Below, one piece after another: positions 16,015-23,047 of a DNA stretch of 23,769 nt. The stretch is from the NCBI GenBank assembly GCA_040235375.1, contig JBECKQ010000378.1, positions 1 to 23,769 on the forward strand, read 5' to 3'. Under the pieces are notes generated by a model, which did not search any database, had not been told where the DNA came from, and was given only the letters and a program-made list of their open reading frames with translations. Origin of the DNA: JBECKQ01 sp040235375. GTDB lineage: Bacteria; Planctomycetota; Phycisphaerae; UBA1845. How positions within the stretch are numbered: position 1 is the stretch's first letter; the number at the start of each line of letters is the position of its first letter. The position numbers and the translations under genes are program-made.

Positions 16015-17397
16015 TTGCGACCTGGCGGCCCAACTGATGAAACGACGGGCGTCAGCGGCGTCCAGTCCATTCTGCGAACCCTGCTGGGGCTGCAGTCCAA
16101 GTTCACGATCGTCATCATCGGCATGACGCTCGCCGTCGGCGGACTCGTCGCGACGGTGAGCGTCGGATATGCCACGGAAATCATCAAACAGCTCTACCAG
16201 GACCAGTGCCGGCAGTTGGCCTCGGCCCTCGCGGAACAGGCCGCCGACGATTGCCCGGACGGCCCGGCCGCGCTGCATCGCCTGGCGGAAGACGCCACGC
16301 GCACCGGCACGGTGCTCTTCGTCGCGTTCACCGATCCGGACGGGCTGCCGCTGGCATCGGCGACGGCTTCGCAAGCGGGCCTGCACTTCACCCGCACGGC
16401 GGGCTTGACGCGGGGATCACCCGTCGGCTTGCCGCTGTTCGTTCCTCGCGACGGGGACCGGCCGGCGTACCTCGACGTGACTTATCCGGTGCGGACGCAC
16501 GCAGAGGGGAACAACGACGGCGCCGGCGGCTCAGCGCTGGTCGGCTACGTGCGCGTCGCGTTTTCCGTCCAGCGGGCGCTGGCGGACGTGACGGTTGGCA
16601 CGAACCTGCTCAGCGGATTCACGGTCATCATGCTGGGCTTGGCGATCCCGCTCGGCTTCTATGTCGTGCGCCGGCTCGTCGCGCCGATCAACCTCCTCGC
16701 TCGAACGATGTGCCGTTTCGCGGACGGCGACATGAACGCCCGATGTCACATTCGGCGAACAGACGAGATCGGCCAGCTTGCCGATGCCTACAACCTGATG
16801 GCCGACCGGCTGACGCAGGAGCATGACGAGATCGTCCGCCTCAACAGCGAGCTGGAAGAGCGCGTGCAGCAGCGAACGCGACAGTTGCGCGAACTGGCGG
16901 CCCGCGATCCGCTGACCGGTCTCTACAACCGCCGGCACTTCAATGAAGTTCTCGCCCGCAGGTTCGCGGAAGCCAAGCGCTACGGACACGATCTGGCCTG
17001 CATGATGATCGACCTGGACGACTTCAAATCAGTTAACGATCGTTTCGGTCATCAGTCCGGCGACGAGCTGCTCATCCTCGCGACCATCACCATCACCACC
17101 GAGCTGCGCGGCGCCGACGTAGCCGCTCGGTTCGGCGGAGACGAGTTCATCGTTCTCTTGCCCCAGACGGACACGAATCAGGCCCGCATCCTTGGCGGGC
17201 GCATCATGCGCAAATTCCAGCAGTCGGCCGCGGATCATTTCCCGCACTGTCCGATCAGCCTGAGCGTCGGCATCGGTTCCCTGGTGGAGGTCACGACGGA
17301 AGACCCGGATGACCTGATCCGCGCCGCCGACAAGGCCCTGTACGATGCGAAGACAAGTGGCAAGAACACCATCGCGACCCGTCAAGTGTCCGCCTGA
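16015..17397 (+). CDS. Membrane diguanylate cyclase (HAMP-GGDEF)
   Basis: With a TTG start at 16015 (AAGGA at 16003-16007, 7-nt gap) the protein has 460 residues. A GTG start at 15907 adds 36 Arg/Pro-rich residues that look non-coding. TM1 is about residues 30-53, an extracytoplasmic sensor region follows (54-195), and TM2 spans about 197-219. A HAMP linker (about 218-270) includes INLLARTMCRFADGDMNAR. A coiled coil leads to the GGDEF domain, which starts at DPLTGLYNRR (298-307). The active-site motif GGDEF is intact at 374-378, and an RxxD inhibitory site (Arg365, Asp368) lies five residues upstream. Active synthesis of c-di-GMP from GTP, with product inhibition, is expected. The sensed ligand is unknown. 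Confidence 0.9.
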   Translation: MRPGGPTDETTGVSGVQSILRTLLGLQSKFTIVIIGMTLAVGGLVATVSVGYATEIIKQLYQDQCRQLASALAEQAADDCPDGPAALHRLAEDATRTGTVLFVAFTDPDGLPLASATASQAGLHFTRTAGLTRGSPVGLPLFVPRDGDRPAYLDVTYPVRTHAEGNNDGAGGSALVGYVRVAFSVQRALADVTVGTNLLSGFTVIMLGLAIPLGFYVVRRLVAPINLLARTMCRFADGDMNARCHIRRTDEIGQLADAYNLMADRLTQEHDEIVRLNSELEERVQQRTRQLRELAARDPLTGLYNRRHFNEVLARRFAEAKRYGHDLACMMIDLDDFKSVNDRFGHQSGDELLILATITITTELRGADVAARFGGDEFIVLLPQTDTNQARILGGRIMRKFQQSAADHFPHCPISLSVGIGSLVEVTTEDPDDLIRAADKALYDAKTSGKNTIATRQVSA

Positions 17398-17584
17398 CCG
17401 CTTTTGCCGCCCGCCTGGAGGGATAATCGCCCGCGATGCCCGAATTCCCCCCATACACGAACCGACGGCCTTTGTAATCGCCGTTTCGGCCGCAGTGCGA
17501 TATTCTAACAGAGTGGACGTGTGCCGTTCGGTCGGTCTCGGGCGGCGCTGCCTGCAACGCTGGAAGGGGTAGCGGACTGGAAGG

Positions 17585-17989
17585 ATGTTTGCGGCGATCG
17601 GCAAGTATGTCGGTGGCAAGGTGCTGACGGCGGCGCTCGTCGTCGCCGCGGCGGGAGGTGTCATCTGGTTTTGGAGACACCCCGAGGACCTGCAACGCAT
17701 CTGGTCCGTGCTGAAGTCCGTTCTGGTGTGGATGGGCTTGGTGATCGTGCTGCCGTGGGCGGGTTACTTCGGCACGGCATGGGTGGTGAGAAGAGAATCG
17801 AACGTCGCCGCGGCGGTGCTGCTGGTCGTGCTGACGGGCATCGACGCGGTCTTTGCATTCTATCTGGCGAACTGGAGCGTAAACGGTGTGCTCTCGTGGA
17901 CGGTGATGCTTCTTGGACTCCTTTGTGCGGCCGTGTATAATTTCGTGGTCTGCGATTATCAGGCCGGCCGACTCGAAGAAAGTCTCTGA
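17585..17989 (+). CDS. Four-TM membrane protein, hypothetical
   Basis: This 134-residue protein has four predicted transmembrane segments: about residues 12-30 (LTAALVVAAAGGVIWFW), 40-62 (IWSVLKSVLVWMGLVIVLPW), 73-93 (VAAAVLLVVLTGIDAVFAFY) and 99-122 (VLSWTVMLLGLLCAAVYNFV). The short cytoplasmic C-terminus is charged. I do not recognise the family. It precedes the kinase gene by 16 nt and is the first gene of the compact run to 23038. Its start codon is preceded by a GGAAGG stretch, giving plausible translation. A membrane partner for the downstream kinase is possible but is inference. Confidence 0.7.
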   Translation: MFAAIGKYVGGKVLTAALVVAAAGGVIWFWRHPEDLQRIWSVLKSVLVWMGLVIVLPWAGYFGTAWVVRRESNVAAAVLLVVLTGIDAVFAFYLANWSVNGVLSWTVMLLGLLCAAVYNFVVCDYQAGRLEESL

Positions 17990-18005
17990 CGTCTCACCTC
18001 TGGGG

Positions 18006-19085
18006 ATGTATGCGACCATGATGGCGCCAAAAGCGGGTGACCGCATCAGCAACTACCTTCTCGAGGAGCTGGTCGGCAGCGGGAGCTTCGGACAGGTGTG
18101 GCGCGCGCGCCATCACGTCCTTGACGAAGTCGTGGCCGTCAAGCTCCTGACGGATTCGCAATACGTGCGCAATTTCCGGCTTGAAGGCGTCGTCGTCCAC
18201 GGTTTGAATCATCCCAACATCGTTCGCGCCATCGACATCGATCCGTACGCCGACATCCCGTACATGATCATGGAGTACGTGGACGGTCCGTCCTTGCGAA
18301 AGGTGATCGAGGACCATCCCGCCGGGCTGCCCATCGAGGCGTGCGTGACGGTGCTGTCAGGCGTGCTGGGGGCGCTGGCGGCGGCGGACGACGCCGGCCT
18401 CGTACATCGCGATGTCAAGCCTGCCAACATCCTGCTCCGCCTGCCGGACGGGGACCTTTCCACCCTCAAGCTCGAGGGCGTCAAGCTGACGGACTTCGGC
18501 CTGGGGAAGGCCGCCGCGATCACGAAGACGTCGCTGCTGCAGTCGGGCAGTCTGGTGACGGAAGAGGGGCGCAACATCGCGGGAACGCTCGTTTACATGT
18601 CGCCCGAGCAGCGCGCGGGCGCGCCGTTGGACGGGCGCAGCGACCTGTTCAGCTGCGGAGTCGTGCTCTTTGAAATGCTCACCGGTTCGGCGCCGACGGG
18701 CGGCGATATGCCGAGCACCATCCGCCCGGAGGTGCCCCCCTATCTCGAGGAGGTGTTCCGAAAAGCGTACACGCGCGTCGAACGGCGGTTCGTCAGCGCC
18801 CGGGCCATGCTGGCGGCGCTGGAGCAGGGCCGGTTCAAGACCGAGGGCGCGCCCAAGGCGCGGGTCATCGGCGGCGCGGCGGGCTATGGCCGAGTCGTCG
18901 GCGCGGCCCCCCGCACCTGTCCCACGTGCAACCGGCCGGTCCAGGGCGACGACAACTTCTGCATCCATTGCGGGCAGCAGCTTGTCTCGCAGGTGCCGCG
19001 GTGCTCGGCGTGCCGCGCGTTCGTCAGCCGATCGGACCATTACTGTATCTTCTGCGGCGAGCCGCTGCAGACGCACACCGGATGA
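18006..19085 (+). CDS. Ser/Thr protein kinase with C-terminal double zinc ribbon
   Basis: This 359-residue protein has a complete eukaryote-like kinase domain. The Gly-rich loop is VGSGSFGQVW (residues 23-32), the ATP-anchoring Lys is Lys46 in AVKLL, and the catalytic loop is HRDVKPAN with Asp136. The DFG motif is Asp163-Gly165, and GTLVYMSPEQ follows as the APE-equivalent. After a short linker come two zinc ribbons: Cys305/308/319/322 (CPTC and CIHC) and Cys333/336/347/350 (CSAC and CIFC). No transmembrane helix is present, so it is cytoplasmic. Planctomycetes carry many such kinases. The frame is open farther upstream, into the preceding gene, but ATG 18006 is the first start beyond that gene. 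A neighbouring TM-zinc-ribbon gene follows after 12 nt. Substrates are unknown; the helical proteins downstream are candidates. Confidence 0.92.
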   Translation: MYATMMAPKAGDRISNYLLEELVGSGSFGQVWRARHHVLDEVVAVKLLTDSQYVRNFRLEGVVVHGLNHPNIVRAIDIDPYADIPYMIMEYVDGPSLRKVIEDHPAGLPIEACVTVLSGVLGALAAADDAGLVHRDVKPANILLRLPDGDLSTLKLEGVKLTDFGLGKAAAITKTSLLQSGSLVTEEGRNIAGTLVYMSPEQRAGAPLDGRSDLFSCGVVLFEMLTGSAPTGGDMPSTIRPEVPPYLEEVFRKAYTRVERRFVSARAMLAALEQGRFKTEGAPKARVIGGAAGYGRVVGAAPRTCPTCNRPVQGDDNFCIHCGQQLVSQVPRCSACRAFVSRSDHYCIFCGEPLQTHTG

Positions 19086-19097
19086 GGAGCGATTGAG

Positions 19098-19430
19098 ATG
19101 GCTGCGATCGCCATGCTGTGCACAGCGGAGATCGGCCTCGGCATCTTCCTGCTCTTCATCGTGCTGCTGTTTGTCGCGGTCCTCAGTCTGGTTCTGGTCA
19201 TGCTTCGGCTGGTCTTCGGAACGATCGCCTTCGTGGCCCGCGGGCTTTGGAAGGCGCTCATCGGCCCGGACGCCTCTGCAACAACCAATGAGGCCGGTGA
19301 CGCGGATCCCTGCTACCAGCCGGTCTGGTCTCGCGGTAGAATTTGTGGTAACGCTCATTGCGGCCACCTGAACAGACCCGATGCGGTCTATTGCAGCAGG
19401 TGCGGCTGGAAGCTGCGGCGCCGCCAGTGA
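19098..19430 (+). CDS. Membrane-anchored zinc-ribbon protein
   Basis: This 110-residue protein has a long N-terminal hydrophobic region (about residues 8-50, one or two helices). A 30-residue linker follows, and a C-terminal zinc ribbon with Cys83, Cys88, Cys99 and Cys102 (CGNAHC and CSRCGWKL) in a CX4C...CX2C pattern. The ATG at 19098 is preceded by AGGAG (19085-19089), with an 8-nt spacer. It sits directly after the double-zinc-ribbon kinase and before the first ESCRT-III-like protein. It may be a membrane-bound adaptor that pairs with the kinase's ribbons. That is inference; no family name is recognised. Confidence 0.75.
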   Translation: MAAIAMLCTAEIGLGIFLLFIVLLFVAVLSLVLVMLRLVFGTIAFVARGLWKALIGPDASATTNEAGDADPCYQPVWSRGRICGNAHCGHLNRPDAVYCSRCGWKLRRRQ

Positions 19431-19461
19431 ACGGCAAGCAAGGCGACGCACGGGAATTGGC

Positions 19462-20910
19462 ATGGCAAAGCTGAATCCGGCCGCCGCCGAGGCGCTGAAA
19501 GCGGAAAACCAGTTCCTCGCCGGCGTGCAGGCAAACATCGAAGACGCCCGCGGGCGGCACCTCCGCGGCTCGATCTGGGAGACCGTCACCGACGACGACA
19601 GCGACGCCTTGCGGGCTCTGATGGCCTCCAAGCGAATGTACGATCGTTCGCTGCTGAAGGAGCTGCCGCAGAATCGCCGCGTCGCCCTCCGCGGATACGA
19701 GCGGTGGTTCGTCTTCTGGCGACGGCAGACCGGCGCGGCGATCGCCGCGTCCGTGTCCACGTTCGAAGACATTCTGGACGGAGAGGAACCCGCTCCCGTC
19801 GGGCTCAACGAGCTCGTCGAGCATGTCCGGCGCGTCGCGCCGGATCCGTCCGTCCCGCACCTGATCGGCTTGTGCTCGACCAGCGGATTCACCGAAGAAG
19901 CCCGCGCGGCGCGGCACGATTACCCGAACGTCACGCTGGTGCTCGTCGAACCCACGAGCGGGGGCGGCTGGCGAGTCACGGCGAATGAGGACGTGCCGCA
20001 GTTCGTCCGCGACATGTTCGATCCGGAGGATTTTGAGCAGAAGGTCCGCCGCGTGCGCAGAGCCGTGGACCAGCAGCGCAGCGACCTGCTGACCGGATCG
20101 CTGTCCGCAGGACAGTTGTCGAGCCGCCTGGAGCTGCCGCGTCCGGTCGTCGAGCGGGCGATGAGACAGATCGCCGAGCAGGACTCCGAACTGCGCGTGT
20201 CCTCCTCGGCGGGCGAGCTGCTGCTTTACCGTGGGGTATCAGCGATGGGCAAGGAGAAGGCGTCCATGAGCTTCGTTGACAGAATCAGGGAGCTGTTTGC
20301 GCAAGAGGGAGACGAGGCCGTGAAAGTCAACGTCCTGTCCGAGCGGCGTGCGGCGCTCGCCGAGCGACGCGATCGACTTTACGAAGATATCGGCCAGCTC
20401 GAGGAGAAAGAGGCCGAACTGCTGCGCAAGGGGCGAGAGGCGATCTCACCGGTGGTGAAGCGGCGGCTCGCCGCCCAGCTCTCGCAACTGCGCAAGGACC
20501 TCGCGCGGACCAACACGACGGCGAACATGCTGAATCAGCAGATCAACATCATCAGCACCAACATTCACAACCTCACGCTGATCCAGCAGGGGGAGGCGGC
20601 GTCGCTTCCCGATTCCACGGAGCTGACCGAAAACGCCGTGCGGGCCGAGGAGATGCTCGAGTCGCTGAAGGCGGATGCGGATCTGGTGGCCGGCCTCGAG
20701 GCCGGTGTCGAGGACGTGCTTACGGGGTCTGACGAGAGGGAGATTCTGGCGGAGTTCGAGGAGCCGTCGTCTGCGGCCCCCGAGGCACAGGCCGAACGGC
20801 CCCCGCGGCGCGCCGAGCGGCAGGCCGATAAGGAGGAGCCGGCGGAGGGTGAGCCACCGGCCATCGAGCCCGAACGGAAACCACGCCGAACTGATCCGGA
20901 GGCGACGTAG
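19462..20910 (+). CDS. Winged-helix/ESCRT-III-like fusion protein (CHMP7-like layout)
   Basis: From ATG 19462 the protein has 482 residues. Residues 1-205 are an unrecognised alpha/beta region (with HLIGLCSTSGFTEEARAA). Residues about 208-258 look like a winged helix (LSAGQLSSRLELPRPVVERA, then a strand hairpin with ELLLYRG). A second part starts near Met269 (MSFVDRIRELF, like the amphipathic helix of PspA). It continues as a helical hairpin (about 290-385) with a turn at residues 324-330, then further helices (395-430) and an acidic EILAEFEE. The last 50 residues are Pro/Glu/Arg-rich and disordered. The hairpin turn EL-LRKG-SP-KRRLA aligns ungapped with the next gene's product. Winged helix plus ESCRT-III core recalls eukaryotic CHMP7. 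The fold assignment is by eye only. Functional membrane remodelling is inference. Confidence 0.6.
   Translation: MAKLNPAAAEALKAENQFLAGVQANIEDARGRHLRGSIWETVTDDDSDALRALMASKRMYDRSLLKELPQNRRVALRGYERWFVFWRRQTGAAIAASVSTFEDILDGEEPAPVGLNELVEHVRRVAPDPSVPHLIGLCSTSGFTEEARAARHDYPNVTLVLVEPTSGGGWRVTANEDVPQFVRDMFDPEDFEQKVRRVRRAVDQQRSDLLTGSLSAGQLSSRLELPRPVVERAMRQIAEQDSELRVSSSAGELLLYRGVSAMGKEKASMSFVDRIRELFAQEGDEAVKVNVLSERRAALAERRDRLYEDIGQLEEKEAELLRKGREAISPVVKRRLAAQLSQLRKDLARTNTTANMLNQQINIISTNIHNLTLIQQGEAASLPDSTELTENAVRAEEMLESLKADADLVAGLEAGVEDVLTGSDEREILAEFEEPSSAAPEAQAERPPRRAERQADKEEPAEGEPPAIEPERKPRRTDPEAT
20252..20268 (+). promoter_or_regulatory. Internal ribosome-binding site and ATG in the fusion gene
   Basis: AGGAG (20252-20256) stands 9 nt before an in-frame ATG (20266), the codon for Met269 of the fusion protein. 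Initiation here would give a 214-residue product with only the ESCRT-III-like part, close in size to its 202- and 201-residue neighbours. Chance occurrence is possible. Confidence 0.35.
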
Positions 20911-20913
20911 GCA

Positions 20914-21522
20914 ATGGCACTGCTCGACTGGTTGGTGAAGAGAAAGAAGCCGCTGTCGCAAATGACGCGCGCGGAGCTGCGCCGTCAGGAGCTGCTGCTG
21001 GAGAAGGATCGAAACCAGTTGATGAACCGACTTACCAAGCTGGCGCGGCACAAGCAGGAGCTTTTTGAGCAGGGCGCCGGCGAGAAGACTCCGGAGATTC
21101 GCCGCATGCTCGCCCAGGAGTTCGAGCTGAAGACGACCGAGCAGCTCATGCTCGCCCGGCAGCTCAACATCCGCAGCAAGGAGATGATGACCGTTTCGCG
21201 GCTGCGCATGCTGCGCGAGAACACCGATCGGGCGCTGGGCGCCGGCAGCAAGCTCGGGCTGGTGAGTGAGAAGGACATCCTGCGGCTCGGCAAACTGATC
21301 GAAGATGACTCGATCAAGGCGGAAATGTACCAGTCGCGGCTCGACGAGATTCTGAAGCTAGGCGCCGAAGTCGATGAGAGTGCCGCGGCGTACTCGGAGG
21401 CGGGGCAGTCTGTCATGGAGGTATGGGACCAGATGGACCGGGGAGCGATCGGCGACGCATCGGAAGGTTTTGACGAGGCCGACCGTCGCGTGCGTCGCCA
21501 GCAGGAAGCCGCGCAGGAGTAA
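20914..21522 (+). CDS. ESCRT-III/PspA-like helical protein
   Basis: This 202-residue, almost wholly helical protein starts with the hydrophobic-basic stretch MALLDWLVKRKK, similar to the membrane-binding helix of PspA/Vipp1. A long helix (about 18-52) turns at GAGEKTP (54-60) into a second long helix (60-108). Shorter helices follow (SEKDILRLGKLIEDD and EMYQSRLDEIL, about 115-150). The tail is acidic, with VRRQQEAAQE at the end. The turn region 49-69 aligns without gaps to residues 319-339 of the preceding protein (E, L, G, P, R, L and A shared). ESCRT-III proteins share this long hairpin and short-helix order. GGAGG (20898-20902) precedes the ATG by 11 nt, and the gene begins 3 nt after the previous stop. 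A generic coiled coil is the alternative reading. Confidence 0.6.
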   Translation: MALLDWLVKRKKPLSQMTRAELRRQELLLEKDRNQLMNRLTKLARHKQELFEQGAGEKTPEIRRMLAQEFELKTTEQLMLARQLNIRSKEMMTVSRLRMLRENTDRALGAGSKLGLVSEKDILRLGKLIEDDSIKAEMYQSRLDEILKLGAEVDESAAAYSEAGQSVMEVWDQMDRGAIGDASEGFDEADRRVRRQQEAAQE

Positions 21523-21528
21523 GACGAC

Positions 21529-21732
21529 ATGACCGACGGCCGACCATTGCGGCGAAGCGTGCACGATCGAATGATCGCCGGCGTCTGCGCCGGCATCGCG
21601 GACTATTTTGGTCTCGACCCGACGGTCGTGCGGATTGCCTACGTGCTGCTATCCATCTTTTCCGCGGCGTTTCCGGGCATTCTAGTCTACATCATCCTGT
21701 GGATGATCATGCCGGAGAGCGAGTACTACTGA
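21529..21732 (+). CDS. PspC-domain protein
   Basis: This 67-residue protein is almost entirely a PspC domain: RRSVHDRMIAGVCAGIADYF, then LDPTVVRIAYVLLS and a transmembrane helix (about residues 40-62) ending in YIILWMIMPE. PspC proteins are inner-membrane parts of phage-shock envelope-stress systems, where they act with PspA and PspB in Proteobacteria and are often fused or linked to other domains elsewhere. AGGAG (21515-21519) lies 9 nt before the ATG. It sits 6 nt after the ESCRT-III-like gene, which supports the reading of that gene as PspA-superfamily. No PspF or PspB is nearby. Confidence 0.9.
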   Translation: MTDGRPLRRSVHDRMIAGVCAGIADYFGLDPTVVRIAYVLLSIFSAAFPGILVYIILWMIMPESEYY

Positions 21733-21733
21733 G

Positions 21734-21773
21734 GTGAGAAAGTGCGAAAGTGAGAATGTGAGAATGTGAGAAA
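21734..21773 (+). repeat. Left repeat array, five 8-nt units
   Basis: GTGAGAA occurs at 21734, 21750, 21758 and 21766, with the variant GTGCGAA at 21742. Each copy is followed by A or T, so the spacing is exactly 8 nt. The outer four-unit part (21742-21773) matches the reverse complement of the right array with few differences. Confidence 0.85.
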
Positions 21774-21797
21774 GTTGGCAGACGGGAGGGCGCGTCG

Positions 21798-22361
21798 ATG
21801 GGGAAGAGGTCGGCGATTCAGCGGTTCGAAGACCTGAAGGTCTGGCAGGTTGCTCGTGAGTTGGTCAAGGGAGTCTACCGCGCCGCGCGGACCCAACCGC
21901 TGAAACACGATCGCGGTCTCGCACATCAGATGACGCGTGCCGCCGTCAGCATCACGAGCAATATCGCAGAGGGGCACGAACACGGATCGCGGGCCCAGTA
22001 TGTGCAATGCTGCTTTATTGCCAAGGGATCGGCTGGCGAGCTGCGAAGCCAGGTTATCAATGCCCATGATGTCGGCCTGCTCGACGAGAAGGCGTACACT
22101 TGGCTTCATGCGAAGTGTCTCGATGTATCCGGACTCCTGGCCGGTTACCTGAAGCACTTGATAGAGATGATGGAGAGCATTCCCGGCATGAAGTTCACTC
22201 GTGCGGTTGATCGAGAGATGATCGGTTTCTCGGCAGGTGAAAGTGAGTTATGCAGCATGGACGGAGACGACGTAGCGCCGTTCGAAGCAGCCGAATCGAC
22301 CACAAAGCGGAAGCGAGGCACGAATGCACGAGTGCGCACGGGTAATCGAACGAGAAACTGA
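21798..22361 (+). CDS. Four-helix-bundle protein (S23-like, 23S rRNA intervening-sequence type)
   Basis: This 187-residue protein opens with RFEDLKVWQVARELVKGVYR. It continues through HQMTRAAVSITSNIAEGHEH and AKGSAGELRSQVINA, all classic for the four-helix-bundle family (TIGR02436-type), including proteins first found in 23S rRNA intervening sequences. It is related in fold to the Avd protein of diversity-generating retroelements. Core residues 10-120 fit the family; the C-terminal 60 residues (after KHLIEMMESI) are extra, Lys/Arg-rich and low-complexity. GGGAGGG (21784-21790) precedes the ATG by 7 nt. It lies inside the repeat-bounded unit. No reverse transcriptase is present. The biochemical role of the family is unknown. 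Confidence 0.85.
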   Translation: MGKRSAIQRFEDLKVWQVARELVKGVYRAARTQPLKHDRGLAHQMTRAAVSITSNIAEGHEHGSRAQYVQCCFIAKGSAGELRSQVINAHDVGLLDEKAYTWLHAKCLDVSGLLAGYLKHLIEMMESIPGMKFTRAVDREMIGFSAGESELCSMDGDDVAPFEAAESTTKRKRGTNARVRTGNRTRN

Positions 22362-22385
22362 GAAGTGCCGGGTTTCTTTCCCGCT

Positions 22386-22416
22386 TTCTCACTTTCTCAC
22401 GTTCTCACTTTAGCAC
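22386..22416 (+). repeat. Right repeat array, four inverted 8-nt units
   Basis: TTCTCAC occurs at 22386, 22394 and 22402, with the variant TTAGCAC at 22410, again at 8-nt spacing. Read on the minus strand this is GTGCTAAA, GTGAGAAC, GTGAGAAA, GTGAGAAA, in the same order as the left array from its variant unit inward. Confidence 0.85.
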
Positions 22417-22432
22417 TCGTGGGAGTTGGCCC

Positions 22433-23038
22433 ATGGCGTTATTCAAGTCCGAAGAGGAACGTCGCATCGAGCGTGACATTCGCATCCGCCAGGGAGTTCG
22501 GCGGATCGAGAAGGCGATACGCGAGCAGTCGAAGTTCGCCGATGAATTCATTCGCAACGCGAGGCGGGCGCGTGAGATCGGCGACAACTCGCAGTACCAC
22601 TTCATCAGAAACTCGCTCAAGAAGACGGCCACCATGAAGCGCGTGCTCGAACGCCAGCTCCTCAGCGTGAAAAACGCGCTGCTCATCAAGCGCCAGGCCG
22701 AGGCTTCCGCGGATTTCGCCGGCGCCATGGGCATGATGGCCGCCGAGATCGGCAAGCTCTTCGGCGCCACCGATCTGGTCAAGACCCAGGCGGATTGGGA
22801 AAAGGCCATGGTGCAGTCGCAGACCATGGAGGAGCGCATGGCCATGTTCCTCGACTCCATCGAGGACATCGCCGCCCAGGACGTCGAGGCGACTGCGGCC
22901 GACAGCGTGAGCGACGAGGAGATCGATCGCATGATCGAAGCCGAGGCCGAGGCGGAGCACCAGAAGGAGATGGGCAAGCTGGCCGGGCTCCGCGCCGAGC
23001 TCGACGCCCTCAAAGGCAAGGGCGAAAAGACCAAGTAG
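22433..23038 (+). CDS. ESCRT-III (Snf7/CHMP)-like helical protein
   Basis: This 201-residue protein is nearly all helix and basic at the N-terminus and acidic at the C-terminus. A first helix (about residues 7-48, ERRIERDIRIRQGVRRIEKA) turns at GDNS (50-53) into a long second helix (about 54-109, including MKRVLERQLLSVKNALLI and the Ala/Met-rich AGAMGMMAAEIGKL). A third helix follows (about 113-150, DWEKAMVQSQTMEERMAMFL), and then an acidic helix, SDEEIDRMIEAEAEAE (160-175). This order and the charge switch match Snf7/CHMP proteins, notably the CHMP1/2 pattern, where a similar SxxEIDxxI-type C-terminal helix occurs. GGGAG (22421-22425) lies 7 nt before the ATG. It would join the upstream cluster if the inserted unit were removed. 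The assignment is by eye, without alignment. Confidence 0.65.
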   Translation: MALFKSEEERRIERDIRIRQGVRRIEKAIREQSKFADEFIRNARRAREIGDNSQYHFIRNSLKKTATMKRVLERQLLSVKNALLIKRQAEASADFAGAMGMMAAEIGKLFGATDLVKTQADWEKAMVQSQTMEERMAMFLDSIEDIAAQDVEATAADSVSDEEIDRMIEAEAEAEHQKEMGKLAGLRAELDALKGKGEKTK

Positions 23039-23047
23039 CCCAGGGAC

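Larger units (their letters stand above)
21734..22416 (+). mobile_element. Four-helix-bundle gene unit with inverted repeat-array ends
   Basis: A 683-bp stretch is framed by two inverted arrays of the 8-nt unit GTGAGAAN. It begins 2 nt after the pspC stop codon and ends 16 nt before the next gene's start. The only gene inside encodes a four-helix-bundle protein. Without it the flanking genes would be about 17 nt apart, as in the rest of the cluster. No transposase and no obvious target-site duplication were seen, so mobility would need outside help. The unit is defined from sequence; its mobile nature is inference. Confidence 0.5.

Noticed and set aside
17472..17506. Promoter before the 17585 gene (TTGTAA and TATTCT).
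   Set aside because: The spacer is 23 nt, too long for a sigma-70-type promoter, and no better pair was found.
17913..18005. Upstream start for the kinase within the preceding gene.
   Set aside because: The extra residues show no kinase-related sequence, and the extension would overlap the four-TM gene by 77 nt.
18357..19892. 511-codon minus-strand frame over the kinase and zinc-ribbon genes.
   Set aside because: The opposite strand carries kinase catalytic motifs and zinc-binding Cys pairs. This frame shows none.
21734..22416. Short regular repeats considered as a CRISPR array.
   Set aside because: Units are 8 nt, contiguous without spacers, and occur as an inverted pair around a gene.
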